A DNA stretch of 64,000 nt from Lytechinus pictus. Taxonomy: Eukaryota > Echinodermata > Echinoidea > Temnopleuroida > Toxopneustidae. The notes beneath the pieces were generated by a model. That model worked only from the letters and a program-made list of their open reading frames with translations. It did not search any database and was not told the DNA's origin. Below, piece after piece: positions 56,901 to 64,000 of the stretch. The position numbers and the translations under genes were made by a program. Every line of letters begins with the position of its first letter. The first letter of the stretch is position 1. The stretch is taken from NCBI RefSeq assembly GCF_037042905.1, contig NC_087262.1, forward strand, positions 23,321,001-23,385,000, given 5' to 3'.

Positions 56901-59900
56901 AGTGATGATGGCCGTGTAGAAGGCGTGTATCACAACCAAAAGAATCACGAATGCTGAGGAAAAAAAGTGTATATTTTTGTTTTATTATTTGCCTTGCTCA
57001 AAGTCATTATTTTGTATTTAATTGTACTTAACGAATGTAACAAAATACAGAAACAATTGCAAAGTTTGTGAATGACTTTACTTACCAAACAAGGTATACG
57101 CGATGACATTTGGATCATTCCAGGCAAGTGATGCAAGTCCACCGTTGATAGTATCATTGGATGGATTCAGATCTGACGTCATAGTGGCGCCAATCACCAT
57201 CGCAGCTCTTTCATTGTGACGTAAACGTGCGCGATCTATGTAAACTTTCTACATGTAAAAAATGCGAGGATATGATTTTTTTTACTACAATCACGATACA
57301 GCATATCAGGTACATAATGTAAAATCAATTCCGTGAACTTGTGATTTTTAGATTTTGCATTTTGCGCAGAGTAAAAATATTTGTCTACTCATCTAGTTCT
57401 AAAATGGTAGGCCTATCCTCTATTACCACTTTTTACGACTACTTCTCGTAAAGAGTACTAGTAACTATCATAATATCTGTCATAATAATAATCTGAACAG
57501 GTGATTGGTCTAAACACCGACATGTGACCAAAGATAATTCCAACCAATGTCGCAAAATTGACATCTGACGTCACAACCCGGGAAGATTACACTGGGCCGT
57601 GACGTCAGACGTAAATAGTTGAAAAAAACTATTTACTGATATGGGCGGGGCTTAGACCAAACACAACGTGCACGTGCAATGCGCGCTTACGACAGTGATC
57701 AAGGGGATGAAAATCATGAATCATTATCAAAGTTAATCAATGAATTAAAAAAATATCTCTCAAAGATTTTTATTCATTTAATTAGACCTACATTCCTATC
57801 TGATGTATTCAATTCCGATGACGGATATAAACCACATATATACGACCTTGGATCGGAGGTTTGGTGAAAGTATGATCCCCTCCTTTGGCCGCCGTATACA
57901 TATTTGTTTACTCGTAACTTACTCATAGGCGGATCAAGGGGGGGGCGAGGGGCCCGGGCCCCCCTATTGGCGGAGCAAAAAAAGAAAAAAAAAGGAAGAA
58001 AGGAAAAAAAAAAGGGAGGAAAGAGAGGGAAAAAAAGCAGAGGAGGAAAACGAAGAATAAAATAAGATGAGGGGAAGACTTGGAAAATAAAAATAATCTT
58101 TCATGAAACTATATAAAAGTTTCGCTCGTGCTTCGCGCTCGCATTACCTGTTAGGTGATTTTCATATCTTGTTAAATATGGAGTTTAAATATCAAGTTTG
58201 GAAGTCAATATACAAAACATATTTTATCTTGGAAATCGAACTTTCATTATTTTGTGTGATTTACAAAATGATGTTTAAAAAGTGTTCTGTAAAAATGTCA
58301 GTTTAATGGTCTGAATATTAACATTTTCTGCTCACGCTGCGCGCTCGCAAATTTTGATTTATAAGGTACCTATTATTCTCGTGTATTCCATACAGTTTTC
58401 AAAATATCCCTTTTCAGCTCTGATTATCAAAACGTATCAGCTAGCACTGCGCGCTCGCATTGATTGGCGAGTTATGTATTATGAATAAAGTAGGAATGAA
58501 AACTATGAATGAAAACGATGGAAATCAAAATATCACCATACGCATTTAGTAGGACTCTCTTGCTATTTTACTAAACAAATCAACAAACTATTACCGTGAG
58601 ATCGCCTGTGAAGCTCAAGATCAGTCCTATGTATAATACGATGAGAATGGCCCACTCTATTATATTCATGGTGTAATTCAAAAAGTCTCTGATCCCGAAT
58701 TCCATTATCTCACAAATGTGCTTCCAAGAAAGCCCTGGAAATTAAACAAATTTGTAATCCACAGATAAATAATTACAGTAAGCTAAAAAGGGGGGTAATG
58801 ACAGCTATCCACATTTGTAAAGAAGCAAACACAAACTAGGAGCCACCTCAAGTACCCAACTACTCATGTCTGGCCAGGTTTCTAACCCATAGTGCATCAT
58901 TCTCAGCAGTGTAGTCTTGCAATATAAACCAACTTGAGTGGTAACTCACTAATTCACTATTCATTACATTATGCCTCAATAATTTTGTTACTGAGTATCT
59001 ATAAACAAGGACTTTTCCTGTAGACAAATTTTAGTTTCTCTGATAATTATTATTCTCTGACTCTGAATTGTCAATGGTTATGTGAAAGGTTGACTAGCTA
59101 TTATGCACACAGTCAATAGCAGACCACACACGGTTTGCAACCCCTTTAAAGAAAATGCTCGATATTGTCTGTCGAGTTTGCGCCCAAAATAGAGGCTGGC
59201 AACCGATTTCTAATCAATTGCGATAATCAAAAATGTATTACATTGATGAATTAAATTCTGATATGCGTTTTGATTTTCTTCAGCACACATTGAAACAATT
59301 GCTCATTTAGGAATACACCTTTACTCGTCAGTTTTTGATGATCTTGAAAAATACGCCCTTAACAGTATTTTTTCTTCCTTTTAAAGAATTTATATTTGGC
59401 ATTTTTATTATCATTTTACCCTATCAACTAGATGTTTCAAAGACTATATATCACTTTTTGTAAATTCAAAAGAAATTAAGATATCAGACTGAGATGGGAC
59501 GAACTACACTCTAAAAAATGTTGGGCAACATACGGTCCACACAACAATTGGTTAAAACTTTATCCAATTCTGGGTAGTTTTCAACCAATACTGTGTAGTT
59601 TTCACCCAAAGCACACATTATTGGTGTAAAACTACCCAGAATTGGATAAAGTTTTAACCAATTGTTGTGTGGACCGTATGTTGCCCAACATTTTTTAGAG
59701 TGTAGGCACATACCAAAATTAAGTTGAATATAAACCATGATCGGGTCACATCGAGCTTATCTAAAATTTGTATTCTGTACATGCATAACATGCATAATTA
59801 TTTAATGAAATGCATCGTATACAATTTGCATTTGCTTATAATGTTTAATGTGCAGCAAAATTGAAGCTTTTTTTTGAAGTTTGACGTTTTTATTTATATA

Positions 59901-62900
59901 TTCTCGACAAGTTGTAAAGGGAATCGGTTATCTTTTCTTTTAAGAATGTATTTTAATGATATTGTTAAATTGAGCGGGTTCTTAGTCAAAATAAGTTTGT
60001 GTTAACTTTAGATAATAGTACATAATGAATTTGAATTTATTAACAAACTTCATTCATTTGGCATGAACATTTTGTTTTGAAATATATACAATGATAACAT
60101 AAACAAAAACATTTAAACTGTATGCCGTATAAATCAGTAATACATCAATACATAGATTTCCAATTATTATACAGATATACATCTATATACAAAGAGAAAT
60201 GACAATATAGCATAATGCAATATACATACGTTATCTATTCATCGAATACAGAATAAATGTATAATGTTAGAGATATATATTTGGTGATGGTGGCTTTGGT
60301 GGATTTTAGATCTGTAATAATGTACAGCTGTTGTAAGCATGTTTGCTTCTTCATATTTCTGTAAAATGAATGAATTGTTTTTCGTGTTTGATTTTGGATA
60401 ACATCTTTCTATGAAAGAAAAAAAGTTTGATATAAAGTTATCGGTCACCACTAAAGAAGCAAGTTTTGAGAAAAAAAAGTAACAATAAAAAAGTGGGGAA
60501 ATGGATCTCTCATCCCCCGGACGCGAAATTATTTTCCCCACAAGAGTTATGGACCCCAAAGAATATTCATGACTTGCGTCTTCGCCGGGAATAAGAGTAC
60601 GCAAACGCGTGGACGTTACTTTTCAAAATTGTGGTCGTTGTGGGTGGTTCGCGTTAGGGTCCACCAAAGTGTTTGTATTTATTTGCAAAATGGCTCTAAG
60701 GCTGCGTTTATGCGACCTCAAGCCAGAATCATGATTTGAATCATGATTTGAATCATGATTCAAAACACAAACATGAATCACAATTTCACAGAATCAGCGT
60801 TTAGACGACCTTCATTCCAATGCTGTTTCTCCTCAGATTCGGGCCAATCCAGTGCGCATCACTAGTGCGCAGTTTGACAAAGGAAGTTTTTCGCACGTGT
60901 TTCGGCTCTCGAAATATCTTTTGCTTCCAGAATTCAGTCTATACCTCATTTTGTTTACTTCTATCATATAGGGTCCATATGCTTCTATTCATTTTGTTAG
61001 TTTATCCAAAATGGCGTTCGGAAGTGAATTTCAGCGTAGATCCAATTTAATATTGATACTGTATACTCAACAACAACTGAGATCATTGTCTGTCCAGTTG
61101 ATTCATTTACTAGAACTTGAAGTTGAAGACATGACCAAAAAAATGAAAAGTAGTGGATGATGCGATGACCAACACAGAACTTGAACATGACAAGAAATGC
61201 ATGCGTAGTACATAATCATGTACATACAATGAGCATATAGCTTGGCAAGAGTCAAACCATAAGTAGCCCGACACAACAGTGAGGTCATAGAATCATGATT
61301 GTAATCACGATATCGTTTATTCGAACATTTTTGTACGTGATTCTGCAGAAACGTCTTTCCAAACGCCTCTTTTTTCGTGTTTCATGTTTGTGATTCTAAT
61401 CATGATTATATTCAATTTCGACTAAACGCAATCGTGATTCTGCAGAATCATGATTTGAATCATGATTCAGATCATGATTCTAGGGTAAAATAGTGGCGAA
61501 TAAACGCACCCTAAAAGAAAATGCGTAAAAGTGCTGAGAAATGAGCAAAATAAGCACATAAATCAATCAAATGACGGATATTTTTCGAAGCAATATTAAT
61601 ACACTGTCCCACATATGTTTTTCTGTGTTAGTGATCATCAGAATTATCGATTTTGAGCGAAGATTTCATTATTTTACAAAGATAAGTTTACATTAATAGG
61701 TACCAGATCTAGATTTATATTTTGACAAATAGCCTTAATTTAAAGGACTTTCTCAAGAAATAGACAGTTTACTGCAACTAGATCTACTGTATTTTACCTT
61801 TAACCAGTTCTAAGTTAACCATGGCATTATTCGGCTGCAGGCATTAGACATGTCCAGATTTGAGATAACTGCCAGCCTAGCCACGCGCATGCGTACTCTT
61901 ATTCAGAAGAATCAAGTCATGCATATTCATATTGGCGTCCGGATCTCTTGTGGGAAAGATAATTCCACCCCCCTGGAAATTACGCTTACTTACCTAGGCA
62001 GAATACTGCAATAATTGGGACCATAATATCAAGCGTCCTTTGGTCGTGAATGAAACATACAATCGCACAGCAGGTAAAGAAAGCAAGATCAGAGCCAAAG
62101 AATATACACAACTTGATATGCCTATACACAGAAAGAAAATAAATCTTTCATTGCTCGAAAAAACAGATGAATAAAAAGTTTAAAAAATGTGTAAACTGAA
62201 ATATCCAATCTTAAGACTATTTGTCTATATAGTGCATTATGACAGCGCATATCACCGGGAACTAGAAGTCGGATTATTTGAAACCCGGATTCAAATTTTG
62301 ATGCTAGGTCGGCTTGTACGTTCGGTAAACGGATTTTAATTTTCAATACACGATTTCTCTCCCGATTGTTCCCGAATTTTGACAATATCTCCATTCCAGC
62401 TTTAGTTCTTGTTAATTCCGTAGCTTCTGAATGTGGAAGGCTTTTCCAGCTATGAATTTCGACCAACACAGAAGATTCACTACTTATCATCAAATGAAAA
62501 TTGAATACTTACGGTATTGAGAGGAAAGTCTTTAATCGTGGATGCTGCACGAGGATATAAGCAAGACAGATGACCGGATATCCGAACATTGTAAGTAGAC
62601 TCAGGACCGGGAACATCATCGAATTAATGTCAAGGCCTTGATAAAAGTTGATTGACATGATCTTCTGGGTGTACGCATGCGCTACGAACTTAGAAGAAAG
62701 AGACAATTTATATATATATATATACATGTTTAAACCGTGAAAAAATATGGGCCTATCGGAAAAGTAATTTGTTCTGCTTCAGAATCAGAATCGTCTTTAT
62801 GTAAAGACATTGACGAAAAGTAATATTTTACTGAAAAAAACATGCATCCTGAGTGTTCAGAATATGTGACACGTTGGACTTGAGAAATAGAAATAAATCT

Positions 62901-63916
62901 TTGCTATTGGGTAACTTTGGACACTATGGAATCATATCATGCCATTTGGTAAAAATATCGTTCTGCTAAACATGCTGAAGGAAAGGTTGACCTTATTCTT
63001 TTATTACGGACCATAAAGGTGTGAACAGTTACGTGCGATACCCTAACGTCTCTTGGAAAAACGAAGAAAGACAATCCCCGGGAACCATTGGCGGCGGAGC
63101 AGAGGATTATCTTTTGTGTTGGGGGGGGGGGGGCGGGGGACGCAACAATAGAGATATATTGTTGCGTCCCCCCCAAACACAAAAGATAATCCTCTGCTCC
63201 GCCGCCACTGCCGGGAACGATTTCTTTACTAGGGGTGCTGAAATAAAAAGTTTCATTGTATAAAACGAACGTCATTTTGGTCAGGAGAAATTTGACAAGC
63301 AAAACACAAAAATGGTTTCACTACAAAAAGTACGTCATTTTGGTTACATTTTCCCAAACCTACCACAATTCCAGGGTTGTTGCCTATGGGGAATAATACA
63401 CGCAGCACCCCTAGAATAATCTTGGGGTGCTTCAGCATCCCCAGCGTCCCCGCTTCCCAGGGCCATGAATCAGGGAATTATTTATACACGAAGAGTCCGA
63501 TAATGTAATCGTGCACTTCTACCCTTCGTTAACATGGTTAAATCCATTTATCTTGCGAAGTGATGGACCTTACATTGACAAATCATGAGGAAATCAATGA
63601 ATGAATCACTTGAAGAGATATAGGCCTACGTAAGAAATTGACAAATAGAAAGAGGAATACATGCGGGCAATCACAAACAAAGAGAGAGAGAGAGAGAGAG
63701 GGGGAGAGAGAGAGAGAGAAGGGAGAAGGGGTTTATAAACCCATTACATTAGTAATCAATGGAAGAAACTTCAATATTGATTCCAGTGAAGGAATATGAA
63801 GAGGATTATTGTAGAAGGAAACTCACAGCTTTCTGTTGAAAATCGACGGCCCTCTCCACCTGCGCAACTGCATGAATTACTTCCGGGTTATCACTCTGCC
63901 TGAACAGTGTTGTAAG
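49584..63916 (-). CDS. TRPC-like cation channel, 3' twelve exons (partial)
   Basis: A plasma-membrane cation channel subunit; four would form the pore. Exons: 63916-63827, 62688-62513, 62121-61994, 58734-58595, 57248-57086, 56953-56772, 56089-56025, 55346-55160, 54358-54176, 53274-53236, 52407-52286, 50919-49584. All are GT-AG; phases join without a stop to 936 codons. FVAHAYTQ before S1 matches the TRPC linker (KFVAHPxCQ). S1 is about 54-77, S2 93-113, S3 152-172, S4 about 228-250, S5 LGAV..KFMTIYVIF. The pore helix FSLTLLNLWWAFNGLI and S6 VLVNTLIAML follow, then EWKFGRTKMWL (TRP region) and PPPFNLVPT, a TRPC signature. The 5' end (ankyrin repeats) is outside the window. The tail is a novel tandem repeat. 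TRPC is preferred over other TRP classes for EWKF(x)R and PFNLVP. Confidence 0.93.
50920..51260. other. Last intron of the channel gene: GTACGAT-rich repeat
   Basis: Contains TGTACGATCATCGTACCGC (self-complementary) at 50993, AATCGTACGATTGC at 51163 and TTACGATGTCACCCC at 51222. These words resemble the 112-bp tandem repeat at 33599-33934. AG-rich at 51100-51140. Confidence 0.45.
51261..51441. mobile_element. GGGGCCGTTTCATAAAG MITE
   Basis: The left arm GGCCGTTTCATAAAGCTGTT, then CGTAAGTTAAGAGTGACTTT and AAGAACGACT, is inverted at the right (AGTCGTTCTTAAAGTC to CAGCTTTATGAAAC). Arms are about 50 bp; a 70-bp core holds TTGGCGATGGTTTGGCGCG. CTGAT occurs outside both ends. Intronic, no ORF. Confidence 0.8.
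51442..52285. other. Last intron of the channel gene, remainder
   Basis: No coding signal. An inverted pair CATGGACCTACT (52219) / AGTAGGTCCATG (52262) lies just before the exon at 52286. Confidence 0.4.
52286..52407 (-). CDS. TRPC-like exon: cytoplasmic linker
   Basis: 122 bp. KVIKKLLERYNASQTEIPED continues to IGIEDLRQLREDFITV, charged and helical (coiled-coil-like). Acceptor CATATCGCAG, donor AAGTAAG. Confidence 0.88.
53236..53274 (-). CDS. TRPC-like 39-bp microexon
   Basis: Encodes exactly 13 residues, EHDKKPKKDLSAK, with acceptor GTTTTTAG and donor GTATG. Being a multiple of three, it could be skipped without frame change. Confidence 0.75.
54176..54358 (-). CDS. TRPC-like exon: TRP helix
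   Basis: 183 bp. ENSDTEWKFGRTKMWLRF, then LPPPFNLVPTTGF and a Cys cluster KKCCLFCTGC. The EWKF.R and PPPFNLVP motifs are the strongest TRPC evidence in the gene. Donor GTAAAT. Confidence 0.95.
55160..55346 (-). CDS. TRPC-like exon: pore helix and S6
   Basis: 187 bp. FSLTLLNLWWAFNGLIKG (pore helix and selectivity region), then FHIMCIGLFYVGALVLVNTL and IAMLVSRLTAVQ (S6 and gate). Acceptor TTGCAG, donor GTTTG. Confidence 0.95.
56025..56089 (-). CDS. TRPC-like exon: S5-pore turret (65 bp)
   Basis: Codes ILIGAEECSGLECELHEQ, then RYR, a Cys-containing extracellular turret. Acceptor AACACAG, donor GTAAGT. Too short to show as an ORF; supported by exact phase on both sides. Confidence 0.85.
56772..56953 (-). 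CDS. TRPC-like exon: S4-S5
   Basis: 182 bp. FVILLVVIHAFYTAI, then TLGAVGVIFKFMTIYVIFHF and CAVGLSRIYHPQ. The LG...KF..IY....F....GL...Y spacing is that of the TRPC S4-S5 linker and S5. Confidence 0.92.
57086..57248 (-). CDS. TRPC-like exon: S3-S4 loop
   Basis: 163 bp. KVYIDRARLRHNERAAMVIG, then a polar loop to LAWNDPNVIAYTLF. Donor GTAAG. Contains two N-x-S/T sites; whether they face outside is not known. Confidence 0.88.
57925..58470 (+). repeat. Second CTCGCGCTTCGCGCTCGCA repeat copy
   Basis: A head with GGCGGATCAAGGGGGGGG and GGGCCCGGGCCCCCC, a purine-rich body (57980-58075), then three core units near 58120, 58332 and 58441 (CTCGTGCTTCGCGCTCGCA and variants). The order matches the middle layer of the nest at 41059-46876. 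Intronic in the channel gene. Confidence 0.65.
58595..58734 (-). CDS. TRPC-like exon: S2-S3
   Basis: 140 bp. LSWKHICEIMEFGIRDFLNY, then IIEWAILIVLYIGLILSF as S3. The WKHICEI and DFLNYTMNIIEW stretches parallel the TRPC 'EIW...WNMLDF' region. Confidence 0.9.
59507..59702. mobile_element. 196-bp palindromic TA-MITE, copy 2
   Basis: Starts CACTCTAAAAAATGTTGGGC, flanked by TA on both sides (59505-59506, 59703-59704). Same length and nearly the same sequence as 8026-8221, with the centre in the other orientation. It lies in the channel intron between 58734 and 61994. Confidence 0.93.
60700..61511. mobile_element. 812-bp TIR element with ATCATGATT arrays
   Basis: The ends GGCTGCGTTTATGCGAC and inverse (GAATAAACGCACCC) are flanked by TAA on both sides (60697-60699, 61512-61514), fitting a Harbinger-like target. 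Next to each end are arrays of the palindromic word AATCATGATT spaced by GA/CAG. No transposase frame. Confidence 0.7.
61994..62121 (-). CDS. TRPC-like exon: S2
   Basis: 128 bp. HIKLCIFFGSDLAFFTCCAI continues to IVCFIHDQ, then TLDIMVPIIAVFCL. Acceptor TGTGTATAG, donor GTAAGTAAG. Confidence 0.9.
62513..62688 (-). CDS. TRPC-like exon: FVAH motif and S1
   Basis: 176 bp. Starts FVAHAYTQKIMSINFYQG, then the hydrophobic S1 helix (MMFPVLSLLTMFGYPVICLA). Donor GTAAG; last codon completed by the next exon (Pro). Confidence 0.9.
63078..63219. repeat. 142-bp hairpin of the GGCGGCGGAGCA family
   Basis: GGCGGCGGAGCAGAGGATTA to a G-run, a centre of AACAATAGAGATATATTGTT, then the inverse. Arms are about 50-65 bp. 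The open frames over it on both strands are artefacts of the palindrome. It lies in the channel intron between 62688 and 63827. Confidence 0.85.
63679..63728. repeat. (GA)n microsatellite
   Basis: AGAGAGAGAGAGAGAGAG with a short GGGG break, in the channel intron about 100 bp downstream of the donor of the first exon seen. Confidence 0.9.
63827..63916 (-). CDS. TRPC-like exon: pre-S1 linker
   Basis: 90 bp, 30 codons in phase 0: LTTLFRQSDNPEVIHAVAQ, then AVDFQQKA. Acceptor TTTTTTTATTTCAG, donor GTGAG. It is the most 5' exon seen; the gene continues off the right edge. Confidence 0.85.
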
Positions 63917-64000
63917 CTGAAATAAAAAAAATAGAAGGCATCATCGTTTTGTAAACTAATTTACATTCCTCACACTCATGACTGTAGGCATTTTTTTTCT

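Noticed and set aside
57679-57867. 62-codon plus frame after CACGTGCAATG
   Set aside because: Inside a channel intron on the opposite strand, no recognised content; kept only as a note.
59511-59738. 75-codon minus frame ending like a piece of the LINE frame
   Set aside because: The likeness is again the palindromic MITE, here without any LINE.
62937-63302. 121-codon minus frame and 80-codon plus frame
   Set aside because: Both are products of the G-run palindrome at 63078-63219.

Overview
This window is animal nuclear DNA. It is AT-rich, has introns of 1-4 kb, and is crowded with short inverted-repeat transposons, tRNA-derived SINEs, LINE 3' ends and microsatellites. The style of the repeats (elements beginning GGGCCGTTTCATAAAG, GGGCCCCGTC or CAGTGGCGTA, and arrays around CTCGCGCTTCGCGCTCGCA), together with an intron-poor divergent rhodopsin-type GPCR and CYP17-like and TRPC-like genes, suggests an echinoderm, most likely a sea urchin. 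That placement is inference and no species is claimed.

Three host genes are supported, all on the minus strand. (1) A class A GPCR with its body in one exon, 19460-20668; a decayed relative of its 3' end lies at 5973-6263. (2) A complete nine-exon cytochrome P450 of the CYP17/CYP1/CYP21 type, 38212 down to 25256. Its splice phases join into 516 codons carrying an N-terminal anchor, a Pro-rich hinge, the I-helix motif, ExxR and the heme Cys loop. (3) The 3' two thirds of a TRPC-like cation channel, 63916 down to 49584. Twelve exons join in phase to 936 codons covering S1-S6, the pore and the TRP box; the 5' part (expected ankyrin repeats) lies beyond the right edge.

The most unusual item is the last channel exon. 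It encodes a tail of about 445 residues built from six full units and one partial unit of roughly 51-63 residues, arranged as a duplicated A-B-B triplet. The array ends at a TAA sitting where a sister unit has CAA, and recognisable repeat continues in frame past that stop.

Layout: 1-19.4 kb is a gene desert with TE debris: a small Cys-rich ORF, a RecQ-like helicase fragment, a GPCR relic, a frameshifted LINE split by a 196-bp MITE, a SINE, and a 1.9-kb TIR element ending about 46 bp from the GPCR stop. 19.5-20.7 kb is the GPCR. 20.7-25.2 kb is intergenic with one TIR element and a diverged duplication. 25.3-38.2 kb is the P450 with TE-filled introns. 38.2-49.5 kb is intergenic and dominated by a three-level nest of transposons at 41.0-47.1 kb. 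49.6-63.9 kb is the channel gene with MITE-bearing introns.

The genes show no sign of acting in one pathway: a receptor, a microsomal monooxygenase and a membrane channel that happen to share strand and neighbourhood. Exon borders were inferred from GT/AG sites plus reading-phase continuity; no transcript data were available.
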